36,089 bases of DNA from assembly GCA_016787995.1 (NCBI GenBank), contig JAEUTB010000211.1, positions 1-36,089 on the forward strand, in the 5' to 3' direction. Positions within the stretch are counted from its first letter, which is position 1. Every line of letters starts with the position of its first letter. A model generated the notes under the pieces. The model was given only the letters and a program-made list of their open reading frames with translations. It did not search any database and was not told where the DNA came from. Made by a program: the position numbers and the translations under genes. This DNA is from Flavobacteriales bacterium. GTDB lineage: Bacteria > Bacteroidota > Bacteroidia > Flavobacteriales_F > PHOS-HE28. This document shows, piece after piece, positions 8,700 to 16,795 of this stretch.

Positions 8700-9473
8700 T
8701 CATTGCAGCGGATCGGCCAGAAGTAGCTCGGGATATTCATACGGGTCGCTGGCCTTCGGGGTATTGCCGCTCCCGCTCTTTCCTAGGAGGGGTGCCACCG
8801 GATAGGCGGTCATCGCGTCGGTCGGGTAGGGGCGAACGAGCCGCATCAACGCATCCATATCGGCACGGCTGTCCACCGGGGCCAGCCAATGCTCTTCTTC
8901 TGCTTCGGTAAGGATCACCGGCATGCGCGCGCCATCCACCTTCGGGTTGTTGTGGATCCGCCGCATCAGGTCGTTGGGCTCGCAGGTCACGATACTGAAG
9001 GTGCGGCGGACGTTCCCACTGTTCTTGTCCTTCCATTCATCCCATAAGCCGGCCAGGGCGAAGTGTGGCCGGTCCTTCAGGTGGATGAAGTAAGGATAGG
9101 TGCGTTTGCCGAAGTGATGGTGTTCGTAGAAGCCTTCCACGAAGACGAGGCAGCGTTTGCTCTCCGCCGAGACCCGAAAGGACGGTTTCTCGAACATGCT
9201 CTCCCCACGTGCGATCAAGGTGCGGTTGCGGATCTCATCGGCCTGGCCGTTGTCCTTCACCCATGCGGGTACCAGGCCCCACGACATCAATTGTGGTTCG
9301 CGTGGGGCATCGTTGGTGTAGATCACTTGATCCGGATGGTCGAAGCCGTTCGCGAAGTGCAGGTCCATTTCCGGGTGCAGGAGCCGGTTCAACTTTTCAA
9401 CGGCACCACTATCCCCACGGCTCTTAGCGATGCGGAGGCTCATCTCGGTGCGGGCTTTCGTTCCGTAGCACAT
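8700..9473 (-). CDS. SRAP-domain protein (YedK/HMCES family)
   Basis: A 257-residue SOS-response-associated peptidase-like protein. The catalytic Cys2 is present after initiator Met removal (MCYGTK), the N-R-T-L-I-A-R-G-E element provides the Asn, VFVEGFYEHH carries the catalytic Glu, and IHNNPKVDGARMPVIL carries the conserved His before RMPVIL with a few extra residues. Members of this family form a stable thiazolidine crosslink to abasic sites in single-stranded DNA and shield them. The usual GFYEW is GFYEHH here. It lies convergent to the first 2H-like gene and divergent from the second. Confidence 0.93.
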   Translation of the reverse strand: MCYGTKARTEMSLRIAKSRGDSGAVEKLNRLLHPEMDLHFANGFDHPDQVIYTNDAPREPQLMSWGLVPAWVKDNGQADEIRNRTLIARGESMFEKPSFRVSAESKRCLVFVEGFYEHHHFGKRTYPYFIHLKDRPHFALAGLWDEWKDKNSGNVRRTFSIVTCEPNDLMRRIHNNPKVDGARMPVILTEAEEEHWLAPVDSRADMDALMRLVRPYPTDAMTAYPVAPLLGKSGSGNTPKASDPYEYPELLLADPLQ

Positions 9474-9678
9474 GGTCAGGTCGTTCCTCGATGCGTTAGG
9501 CAGCGATGCGGAGCATCCGCTCGGCCGTTGGGGTGAAGATACCAGCCATCATGATGCTCACAGCGAGGCTGGAACCGCAGGCCCGCAAAGTCGTAGGGAG
9601 CAGGTGGGATCAAGGCCTGGTTCGCACCAACGGGTAGCTCGACGCGACGATTCCTTACGCATCTTCGCATCGACAAGT

Positions 9679-10230
9679 ATGATAGCTACGCATCGTTACC
9701 TGGCGATCATCGCCCCATCACCACCCATCGCCAAAGAGGTCGTGCGGATCCGCGAGGCCTTGCGCGCCTTGATCGGCGATTTCCAGGGTTTGAGGTTGAT
9801 GCCGCATGTGACCCTTTTCCTTGCGGACGTTCCGGAAGATATCGGGGACCTCATTGCTTCCGGCATCGCAGCCGGGGTGCAGCACAGCGAAGCATTCGAC
9901 CTGCACTACGATGGCATCACGCACTTCCCTGATGAGCGCACCATCTATGTGGATCCGGTCGAGAAAGGAGCCATCGGAACCCTGCGGACCGCGATCGTGG
10001 ACCGTGTCATGGCGATCGGTACGATCAAGGAGGCCGTTCGGTCCACCGATCATCCGCATCTCACCATCGCCGCCGGTCTTCGTCCCGACCAGTTCAGCTC
10101 CGCGTGGGTCATGCTGAAGCCACATGTCTTCAACGCCGCGCATCGGGTGGAAAGCGTGGTCCTGTTGCGTCGCGCGCTTCGCCCTGGCGCCGAGTACGAA
10201 GTGCTCCGTGAATTCCCGCTCGTGAAGTGA
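9679..10230 (+). CDS. 2H-phosphoesterase (2'-5' RNA ligase-like) protein
   Basis: A 183-residue protein with two H-x-T motifs in the correct places: MPHVTLF near residue 40 and HPHLTIAAG near residue 123. The 2H superfamily (LigT, cyclic phosphodiesterases, some 2',5'-PDEs) uses these two histidines to open or form 2',3'-cyclic or 2'-5' phosphodiester bonds in RNA. I chose ATG 9679 because the family begins directly with a beta strand (THRYLAIIAP); a longer open frame to 9472 has non-coding character. Paralog of the degenerate protein at 7989-8666; the two flank an SRAP gene. The true RNA substrate is unknown. Confidence 0.82.
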   Translation: MIATHRYLAIIAPSPPIAKEVVRIREALRALIGDFQGLRLMPHVTLFLADVPEDIGDLIASGIAAGVQHSEAFDLHYDGITHFPDERTIYVDPVEKGAIGTLRTAIVDRVMAIGTIKEAVRSTDHPHLTIAAGLRPDQFSSAWVMLKPHVFNAAHRVESVVLLRRALRPGAEYEVLREFPLVK

Positions 10231-10326
10231 ACTGGTCGGGTGGTGCCCTGTCGGTCTTCATTTCGTTGATCGCACTTCGTGGTACACGGTGTCCCGGCGT
10301 AAGCCTGTAACACCTACTTTTCGCCT

Positions 10327-12390
10327 ATGCGGTTTCCGGCATCGTTGTTCATCGCGCTGTTGCTCATGCTTTGGGCAAGCCAGGGGTCTTCCCAGACCAT
10401 CACGGTGAATGAGGAGGATGACAGCGCTAGGGCCATCAGTTTGCGCACCTTTTATGAGGACGATACCGACGTGCCCGGCCAGGGAGAAGAGGTCGATGGT
10501 ATCGGCCTGCTCGGAAAGCGAACGCGACACCTACTGGGCGATGTGCCATATGCGGCCGGAAGGACCTTGGTGGATACGACCTGGCTTTACTACCGGACCT
10601 CGTTGGATACGGTACTTCCTTCAACAGGCGTGCATTGGCTCCGCGTGCCCTTGAACCCGGACAGCACGTTGAAAGGTGTGCCCATGGTGCTGCGCGTCGC
10701 CTCGCGGGTTCCGGTGCGGATCTACCTCAATGGTGAGCGGGTACTTCAAGCCGATGAGGCAGCGGTAAGGCCCGGTGGCATCGTCGATACCCGAACGGCG
10801 GATATCCCTCCGCTCAACATCCCTTTGATCTTTCTATGCGACGGGAACAGGGAGGTCATCACCATCCGATCCGAAGGTACGCCAGGTACATCCTTGACGG
10901 ACCACGCGATCGAGGCCTCGTTGCACACGGCCGACATCAACTACCGCACGCAACGTAGCATGTTGCACCACGGGGTGTTCATCGGGATCAACATCCTCAT
11001 CGCCCTTCTTGCTCTTATCAGTGCCTGGTCGGAGAAACAGCGCACCGGCTGGGTGTTCCTCGGGGTACTGTCACTACTCGTGGTGCTCGATGTGGTCAGT
11101 TCCCTGGGTGGGGCTGAGGCCATGCTCGGCATGTCAGACAACGTAAGGGAAGGGCTTCGAAAGCTCAACATGTTGCTCTTGCCTTGGACATCGTACATGT
11201 TGATACGGGTGATCTGCGAAATGGGCGTTGAACTCACAGCGAAGCGGAAGCGGCTGTACCTCATCGCGGCTTTGGTGGTCACCGCACTTGTCATCGCCTT
11301 CTTGATCGGAGAGGCCAAAGGCCTGGTGGAAGCGAACGAGGGGCTCGGCTTGTTGAACGATCAGCCCTGGATCATCATACCGGGTCTGTTCATGATCGCC
11401 TTGTTCGGCATCATCGTGCTCTGGTTCTCCATCGATGTGATCCGGCTGGGCATCCGACTGCTGCGGACACCCGGATTCGGCCGCTGGATCGGTGCAGGGG
11501 CCGTGGCGTCCAGCTTGCTCACTATCCTGTTGAACATCATCAGCGCCGTTTCGGGTGATGGGTTGTCGGCTTGGTTCTCGCTCGTGGCGGACTACAGCTC
11601 ATACGTGGCGGTGCCGGTATCGGTGGCCGTATTCATGGCCATCCGTGCAGCACACCACAACCGCCTGGTGGCCCGGCAGCGCGATGAATTGGACTTGGAG
11701 GTGCAGGAGCGCACAGCGGAGTTGCGCAAGGAAAAGGACCGATCCGATGAGCTGCTCCTCAACATCCTTCCAGCGGAGGTGGCCGAAGAGCTGAAGGCAC
11801 AGGGCTCTGCGGCAGCACGCCACTTCGACCTCGCCTCGGTGCTCTTCACCGACTTCAAAGGCTTCACCACCTTGGCCGCGCAAGTGGAACCGGCCGAGTT
11901 GTTGAATGAACTGAACATCTGCTTCAAGGCCTTCGACGACATCATCGGCGCGCACGGCGTGGAGAAGATCAAGACCATCGGCGATGCTTACATGTGCGCC
12001 GGAGGCTTGCCCGATCCTGGTACGTCCAGTCCCTTGGATGTGGTGAATGCCGCCTTGGAGATGCAAACCTTCATGCGGCGTCGCAAGAGCGAACGGACCG
12101 CCATAGGTAAGCCCGCTTTCGATATGCGATTGGGCATCCATACCGGGCCCGTGGTGGCCGGTATCGTGGGGGTGAAGAAATTCCAATACGACATTTGGGG
12201 CGACACGGTGAACACCGCTAGCCGGATGGAGAGTTGCGGCGAGATCGGCCAGGTCAACATCAGTCGCGCCACTTACGATCTCGTCAAGGACCAGCCGGGA
12301 CTGGAATTCACCCCGCGCGGTTTCGTGGAAGTGAAAGGCAAGGGCGAGCTCGAGATGTTCTTTGTCCGCCGTAGCCTCGGCGAAGGCTGA
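10327..12390 (+). CDS. 7TM receptor-like class III adenylate cyclase
   Basis: A 687-residue protein. A signal peptide (MRFPASLFIALLLMLW) precedes an extracytoplasmic beta-sandwich region (about 25-205), seven membrane helices (about 213-440), a coiled coil (QRDELDLEVQERTAEL), then a cyclase domain (about 480-680). Metal-binding Asp509 (FTDFKGF) and Asp553 (IGDAYM) are present, as are the transition-state residues Asn629 and Arg633 (NTASRM). The purine-selecting pair is Lys549 (KIKTIG) and Asp622 (YDIWG), the adenylate rather than guanylate cyclase combination (Glu/Cys in guanylate cyclases). It should make cAMP at the inner face of the membrane in response to an unknown ligand, probably as a homodimer. 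The C-terminal residues FFVRRSLGEG merge into the tandem repeat that follows. Confidence 0.93.
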   Translation: MRFPASLFIALLLMLWASQGSSQTITVNEEDDSARAISLRTFYEDDTDVPGQGEEVDGIGLLGKRTRHLLGDVPYAAGRTLVDTTWLYYRTSLDTVLPSTGVHWLRVPLNPDSTLKGVPMVLRVASRVPVRIYLNGERVLQADEAAVRPGGIVDTRTADIPPLNIPLIFLCDGNREVITIRSEGTPGTSLTDHAIEASLHTADINYRTQRSMLHHGVFIGINILIALLALISAWSEKQRTGWVFLGVLSLLVVLDVVSSLGGAEAMLGMSDNVREGLRKLNMLLLPWTSYMLIRVICEMGVELTAKRKRLYLIAALVVTALVIAFLIGEAKGLVEANEGLGLLNDQPWIIIPGLFMIALFGIIVLWFSIDVIRLGIRLLRTPGFGRWIGAGAVASSLLTILLNIISAVSGDGLSAWFSLVADYSSYVAVPVSVAVFMAIRAAHHNRLVARQRDELDLEVQERTAELRKEKDRSDELLLNILPAEVAEELKAQGSAAARHFDLASVLFTDFKGFTTLAAQVEPAELLNELNICFKAFDDIIGAHGVEKIKTIGDAYMCAGGLPDPGTSSPLDVVNAALEMQTFMRRRKSERTAIGKPAFDMRLGIHTGPVVAGIVGVKKFQYDIWGDTVNTASRMESCGEIGQVNISRATYDLVKDQPGLEFTPRGFVEVKGKGELEMFFVRRSLGEG

Positions 12391-12499
12391 CTTTGTTCGC
12401 CGAAGCTCCGAAGAAGCGTTGGAGAACTTTGTTCGCCGAAGCAGCGAAGTCGCGTAGGTGGGCTTTGTCCGCCGCCGCAGCGAAGTCGCATAGATGGAC
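12361..12499. repeat. 36-bp tandem repeat, about four units, overlapping the cyclase 3' end
   Basis: Units start at 12361 (31 bases), 12392, 12428 and 12464 (36 bases each) and share the core TTTGTYCGCCG-AGC followed by CGAAG and a GCG/GCA-GGAC ending. The first unit encodes the last cyclase residues FVRRSLGEG; units 2 and 3 read FVRRSSEEALEN and FVRRSSEVA in another frame. The core resembles other palindromic elements of this window (18666-18700 and 20738-20761). There are no spacers, so it is not CRISPR. Confidence 0.85.
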
Positions 12500-12553
12500 T
12501 TCGTCAGCAGGCGATCCGCTTTCAGTTAGGGTGTAGCCGCTCTGATCAACGTG

Positions 12554-12841
12554 CTAACGGTCTGGCCGTCGGATGACCAGGGGGCCCTTGTCCTCCCACG
12601 CCTCCACTTGACGCACATCGCCGAGACGGAAGAAGACCGGCACTTTGAGGCGACGTTCCAGTTGCACATCCAGCTTGCAGAAAACCCCGAGCTGAGCATA
12701 CGAATAGGCCGGCGGCATATGCAAAAGGTCGGGGCGCGCGGGAACATCGAACCGTAACGACCATGTCGGAACGACCGGTGTTTGGCCATGAGCGACTTCA
12801 CCCACACAGAACAAGATCAGGGCGAAGAGGAACGACTTCAT
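12554..12841 (-). CDS. Small secreted protein downstream of ytxJ
   Basis: A 95-residue protein with a convincing signal peptide (MKSFLFALILFCVGEVAHGQ) and a mature part of about 75 residues containing FRLGDVRQVEAWEDKGP near the end. I do not recognise a family. Its start codon overlaps the stop of the ytxJ-like gene (12838-12841, ATGA), so the two form an operon. Probably periplasmic or outer-surface. Confidence 0.7.
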   Translation of the reverse strand: MKSFLFALILFCVGEVAHGQTPVVPTWSLRFDVPARPDLLHMPPAYSYAQLGVFCKLDVQLERRLKVPVFFRLGDVRQVEAWEDKGPLVIRRPDR

Positions 12842-13179
12842 CCTTCGAGGGCTTGTTTCGTTCCTGCGTAAGTGATCCCGAAGTGCGATGCATCATGCAC
12901 GCATCGCCCATTCTTGATCACCAATACCTGTGGCGACTCGTGGGTGATCCCATACCGAACGGCAACAGCGTTGGAAACCGCCCGATGCCGATGCAAGTCC
13001 AACAGGTATGGTACGTGCGCGGCGTCATCGGCATCGGTCCAGTTGCGCTGCAAACGGTCCAAAGCTGTGCGGCTGATGCTGCACGTGGTGCTATGCTTGA
13101 AGAGCAGGATGGGTTTTCCCTGCGAGGCCTCGTCCACGGCATCAAGCTGCGCAACACTGGTCAATGGGGTCCACTCCAT
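12838..13179 (-). CDS. ytxJ: YtxJ-like bacillithiol-system redox protein
   Basis: A 113-residue thioredoxin-like protein matching the YtxJ/bacillithiol-system family: MEWTPLTSVAQLDAVDEAS, then KPILLFKHSTTCSISRTAL with the single redox cysteine in a CSIS motif, and VPYLLDLHRHRAVSNAVA and SPQVLVIKNGRCVHDASHF. Members act as monothiol bacilliredoxins that remove bacillithiol from proteins in Firmicutes and in Bacteroidota that make bacillithiol. I use ATG 13179 (MEWTP); an ATG three codons upstream at 13188 is possible. Coupled to the small secreted protein gene. Confidence 0.85.
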   Translation of the reverse strand: MEWTPLTSVAQLDAVDEASQGKPILLFKHSTTCSISRTALDRLQRNWTDADDAAHVPYLLDLHRHRAVSNAVAVRYGITHESPQVLVIKNGRCVHDASHFGITYAGTKQALEG

Positions 13180-13293
13180 ACGGTACAAAGGTCGGCAGGA
13201 AGGGGACTTCCTGACAATGCGCTAAATTGCCACTGTGCCGGTGACGACCATTTCGTCAGTGACAGCCGGAGCCGTTCCGTACAACTTTAAACC

Positions 13294-13701
13294 ATGTACC
13301 GTGAAGTAGACAAGTCCACGAAAGATCAGAATGAAAGACAAGACCTCGAAGAGCGGCTGATCCTCTTCGGTATTTCGATAATACGAACCAGCGAAGGCAT
13401 GCCCCGGTCACCGGCTGGTACCCATTTATCGGGGCAACTACTCCGTTCGGGCACCTCACCCGCATTGAATTATGCTGAGGCGAAAGCGGCGGAAAGCCAT
13501 CGGGACTTTACGCACAAGATCAAGATCGTCCTGAAGGAACTCCGGGAAACTTGGGTGAATTTGAGAATGATCGATGGCTCTGGGCTCCATCCGGATAAGA
13601 CCATTTTAGGGCTCGCATTGGCGGAGAGCGACCAACTTGTTGCCATCTTCACCCAAAGTGTGAGAACGGCCGAACGTAAGAGTCCACCCAGGAAGTCATA
13701 A
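13294..13701 (+). CDS. Four-helix-bundle protein (23S intervening-sequence family)
   Basis: A 135-residue protein of the S23/IVP four-helix-bundle family: LEERLILFGISIIRTSEGMP, then LSGQLLRSGTSPALNYAEAKAAESHRDF (in part), FTHKIKIVLKELRETW and LALAESDQLVAIF. The SGTSxxxNYxEAxxAES element is the family hallmark. First found inside 23S rRNA intervening sequences, it is common as a free-standing gene in Bacteroidota; its pentameric structure suggests nucleic-acid binding but the function is unknown. Its composition is visibly less GC-rich than its neighbours, consistent with mobility. Followed by an inverted repeat. Confidence 0.9.
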   Translation: MYREVDKSTKDQNERQDLEERLILFGISIIRTSEGMPRSPAGTHLSGQLLRSGTSPALNYAEAKAAESHRDFTHKIKIVLKELRETWVNLRMIDGSGLHPDKTILGLALAESDQLVAIFTQSVRTAERKSPPRKS

Positions 13702-13702
13702 A

Positions 13703-13790
13703 GCTGAAGTGTGGGTGTTGAGGTGTGATGTGTGAACTAGCGCACGTCCACCTCACAGCTCACCCCATACACTTCACCCCTCACCCCTCA
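13703..13790. repeat. Imperfect inverted repeat of GAAGTGTG / CACTTCACCCC type
   Basis: A purine-strand arm (GAAGTGTGGGTG...GGTGTGATGTGTGAA) faces a pyrimidine-strand arm (CACCTCACAGCTCACCCC...ACTTCACCCCTCAC) around GCGCACG. The same type of element lies at 18859-18946. Here its right arm runs directly into the start codon of the helicase gene. Confidence 0.7.
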
Positions 13791-13791
13791 C

Positions 13792-16107
13792 ATGGAGCAC
13801 GAAGAAACCGAAATGGCCACCTTGGCCGCACGGTTCGTCAACAGCACGAACCGCCACGTTTTCCTCACAGGCAAAGCAGGGACCGGCAAGACCACCTTCC
13901 TGCACAAGCTCGCCGCCAGTACGCACAAGCGCTATGTGATATTGGCGCCCACGGGCATCGCCGCATTGAACGCGAAGGGTGTTACCATCCACAGCCAGTT
14001 CCTGTTGCCCTTCGGCTCGTTCATTCCAGAACGCCAGCTGCCGCCGGATATCATGGGAGGCAACTTCCATGATCAGGATACCCTGACGCGACGTCACCCG
14101 CTCAACAACATCCGGCGGAATGTGCTGCGCGAAGTGGACCTGCTCATCATCGACGAGGTGAGCATGCTGCGGGCCGACCTGCTCGATGCCATCGACTTCC
14201 GTATGAGATCCGTTCGGCAGAACCGTGGCCAGAGCTTTGGTGGTGCGCAAGTGCTCTTGATCGGCGACCTCTACCAGTTGCCACCCGTGGTGAAGGATGA
14301 AGAGCTGCGTGTGCTGCAACGCTGGTATCGCAGTCCACACTTTTTCGAGAGCCGTGTGATGCGTGAACACGGCTATGCGCATATCGAGTTGGACAAGATC
14401 TTCCGTCAGCAGGACGGCGACTTCATCCACATCCTCAACAACCTCCGCAACAACACGGTAACAGCGGCGGATGTGGAGCGCTTGAATGCGCATTACCGCG
14501 CCAACATCAGTGCGTCGGATAGCGATGGCGTCATCACGCTCACCACGCACAACTACAAGGCCGATGAACTGAACCAGCGCGCGCTCGCTGCCCTCCCAGG
14601 CAAGGTGTTCACCTATGAAGCGCACAGCGATGGCGATTTTCCCGAGAGCATGTATCCTGTCTTGGAGCGGATCGAGCTGAAGGAAGGTGCTCAGGTCATG
14701 TTCGTGAAGAACGACATCGAGAAGGCCTACTTCAACGGAAAGCTGGCCAAGGTGGAAACACTGACCGCGGATGGCATCACCGTGCGGATGGACACTGGCG
14801 AGTCGTACAAGCTCAAACGCGAGACCTGGGAGAACAAGCGCTATGTGGTGAACGCGAGCACCAAGGAGCAGGAGGAACAACTCCTGGGCACCTTCGAGCA
14901 ATACCCGATCAAGCTCGCATGGGCCATCACGGTACACAAGAGCCAGGGCCTCACGTTCAGCAAGGCCATCATCGATGTGGGCAACGCCTTCGCTCCGGGC
15001 CAGGTGTACGTGGCCTTGTCACGTTTGCGTTCCTTGGATGGCTTGATCCTGCGCACTCGGATCGACCCGTCGGTGGTCAGCAGCGACCGTGACGTGGTCG
15101 CATTCACGGAACGGGGCACCCAACAGGAACCGCTCGCGCAACAACTGAAGGCGAAGCAGCGCGAATACCTGCAGCTGTTGGTGGCAGGCACCTTCGACTT
15201 CAGCGACATCCAGCGGAAGATCGACTATACGCTGAAGGATCATCCGGAGGTGGCGCAGTTCGAGGACGAGAGCATGAAGACCGCGCTGCAGGTGCTGCGC
15301 GAGAAGCTGCGGGCCGAGGAGGAGAACACCCACAAGTTCCGCAACCAGCTGGTGCGACTGATGTTCGAGGATAAACGGGAGGAGCTCCTCGAACGGATCG
15401 AAAAGGGTGGTGCCTATTACAACACGCTGTTGCAGGAGCGGATGAAGGCCCTCTTCATGCACCTGGCGCAGGTGGAGCTGCTGAGCAAAGCCAAGGAATA
15501 CGCCAATGAACTGAAGGAGATCGACGGCATGGTGATGAAGAAGATCGCCACCATCGCCAAAGTGGGTTACATCGCCACCTGCATCCTCAATGGCACCGAG
15601 ATCCAGCGGCAGAAGGATATCGAACAGGGCCTCGGCGCCAAACGGGCCGCCATGGTGGGCGAAGCCCGTGCCTGGGCCGAAGAGAACCGACCGAAAGGCA
15701 AGACCGGTAAGAAACGCAAACGCGCAGTGATCGATGATCCTGCTGATGGCGCGGGCACCGTCGACCATCCGGGTCGACCTCCAGGTACCGAAAAGAAGGA
15801 ACGCGCCCCCAAAGGCAGCACCTACGAGACCACCTACGCCATGCAGAAGGAAGGATTCGGCATCGACGAGATCGCATCCACGCGGTCCATGGCGAAGGGC
15901 ACCATCGAAGGGCATTTCGCACGCGGCATCGCAGAAGGCAGGTTGGAGATCGAAAGCCTGATGCCTAAAGAGGAGCGCGACACCATCGCCGACTGGATGC
16001 GCGAGCATGCCGACAAGACCCTCAACGATGCCCGGGCCAACTTCGGCGACCGCTTCAGCTACGGACAGCTGCGCATGGTGCAGGCGTGGGTGAAGAAAGA
16101 GGCGTAG
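13792..16107 (+). CDS. PIF1-like SF1 helicase with C-terminal HTH
   Basis: A 771-residue superfamily 1B helicase of the PIF1/RecD2-like type. Walker A is GKAGTGKTT (about residues 27-35), Walker B is LLIIDEVSML, motif III is GDLYQLPPVV and motifs V/VI appear as AITVHKSQGLTF and VYVALSRLRSLDGL. A middle charged region (about 440-650) is followed by a basic linker (KGKTGKKRKR) and a terminal helix-turn-helix (YAMQKEGFGIDEIASTRSMA) of the type found at the end of some RecQ/PIF1 helicases. It should unwind G-quadruplexes or forked DNA 5'-3'. The start codon sits in the preceding inverted repeat; no Shine-Dalgarno is evident. Confidence 0.92.
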   Translation: MEHEETEMATLAARFVNSTNRHVFLTGKAGTGKTTFLHKLAASTHKRYVILAPTGIAALNAKGVTIHSQFLLPFGSFIPERQLPPDIMGGNFHDQDTLTRRHPLNNIRRNVLREVDLLIIDEVSMLRADLLDAIDFRMRSVRQNRGQSFGGAQVLLIGDLYQLPPVVKDEELRVLQRWYRSPHFFESRVMREHGYAHIELDKIFRQQDGDFIHILNNLRNNTVTAADVERLNAHYRANISASDSDGVITLTTHNYKADELNQRALAALPGKVFTYEAHSDGDFPESMYPVLERIELKEGAQVMFVKNDIEKAYFNGKLAKVETLTADGITVRMDTGESYKLKRETWENKRYVVNASTKEQEEQLLGTFEQYPIKLAWAITVHKSQGLTFSKAIIDVGNAFAPGQVYVALSRLRSLDGLILRTRIDPSVVSSDRDVVAFTERGTQQEPLAQQLKAKQREYLQLLVAGTFDFSDIQRKIDYTLKDHPEVAQFEDESMKTALQVLREKLRAEEENTHKFRNQLVRLMFEDKREELLERIEKGGAYYNTLLQERMKALFMHLAQVELLSKAKEYANELKEIDGMVMKKIATIAKVGYIATCILNGTEIQRQKDIEQGLGAKRAAMVGEARAWAEENRPKGKTGKKRKRAVIDDPADGAGTVDHPGRPPGTEKKERAPKGSTYETTYAMQKEGFGIDEIASTRSMAKGTIEGHFARGIAEGRLEIESLMPKEERDTIADWMREHADKTLNDARANFGDRFSYGQLRMVQAWVKKEA

Positions 16108-16143
16108 CGTAGAAGGGCGGGTCCGTTCGTGTTGGATGTTGGC

Positions 16144-16524
16144 TCAACTCAGCGGAACCACGCGGCCTTCCATCCACTTTACGATGCCTTGCACATCCAA
16201 TTGGCCAGTGGCTACTTGGATGACCATGTCGTACGATTCCTCAGGAGGGCAGCGAAAATCAAGAGCGTGGTCTTGGAGCAGGAGGCGCGCCAAGGCATAT
16301 CCAGTGCGCTTGTTCCCATCAAGGAACGGATGACCCGTTATGACACCATGCAAGATAGCGGCAGCCTTTTCTTGCGCTGAGGGGAAAAGATCCACACCAG
16401 CGAAGGTGGCGAAAGGTCTATTCAGGGAAGCATCCAGAATACCTTCATCACGCACCCCATCTGAGCCACCAAAGTGCCGGATGAGTTCACCGTGGTAGAA
16501 AAGGACTTCGGCCTTGCCGATCAT
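16144..16524 (-). CDS. doc: Doc-type Fic-fold toxin
   Basis: A 126-residue death-on-curing protein. The Fic-fold active site reads HPFLDGNKRTG (near residue 65), with Lys in the position where AMPylating Fic proteins have Gly; this is the Doc-type replacement seen in phage P1 Doc, which phosphorylates EF-Tu. The N-terminal HGELIRHFGGSDGVRDEG and LDASLNRP elements also match Doc. The start overlaps the stop of the upstream 66-residue gene by 4 nt, giving a typical antitoxin-toxin pair downstream of rtcB on the same strand. The partner is not an obvious Phd protein, so neutralisation is inferred from position. Confidence 0.88.
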   Translation of the reverse strand: MIGKAEVLFYHGELIRHFGGSDGVRDEGILDASLNRPFATFAGVDLFPSAQEKAAAILHGVITGHPFLDGNKRTGYALARLLLQDHALDFRCPPEESYDMVIQVATGQLDVQGIVKWMEGRVVPLS

Positions 16525-16721
16525 TCAGCCAGGCGTTGAAGCAGGGCCTTATCCTCCTCGATGTTCTTCATGAAGCGGGCCATTCGTTGAAGCGTGGCCA
16601 CTTCACCTTTTGCAAGTTCCTCGATGGCATCAAGTAGATGCTGTACCATGCTTGCAGGTGCGTCATCGGGTATGTCTTTGATGCGGTCCAGCATCATCCT
16701 CTTGAGTTCCTTGGTGCTCAT
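16521..16721 (-). CDS. Probable antitoxin partner of Doc
   Basis: A 66-residue, largely helical protein starting at ATG 16721 (MSTKELKRMMLDRIKDI). It contains LLDAIEELAKGEVATLQRMA and ends LLQRLAE. I see no Phd/YefM fold; instead it looks like the small helical proteins often found upstream of Bacteroidota Doc genes. Translational coupling to doc by an ATGA overlap supports the antitoxin role. A longer frame to 16826 overlaps rtcB and begins with a non-coding-like N-terminus, so I reject it. The 74-base gap to rtcB could hold a promoter. Confidence 0.75.
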   Translation of the reverse strand: MSTKELKRMMLDRIKDIPDDAPASMVQHLLDAIEELAKGEVATLQRMARFMKNIEEDKALLQRLAE

Positions 16722-16795
16722 TTCTGTCAAAAATACACTGGATGTAGTGCAACTAAGCAACGAGATCGATCTCTTGTCGGCTTGCGCGGCGGAGC

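Noticed and set aside
12361..12499. Possible CRISPR array because of the 36-bp period
   Set aside because: Units are directly contiguous with no spacers, and no cas genes are present.
13774..14937. 387-codon open frame antisense to the PIF1-like helicase
   Set aside because: Same GC-skew shadow effect; the helicase has complete motifs on the plus strand.
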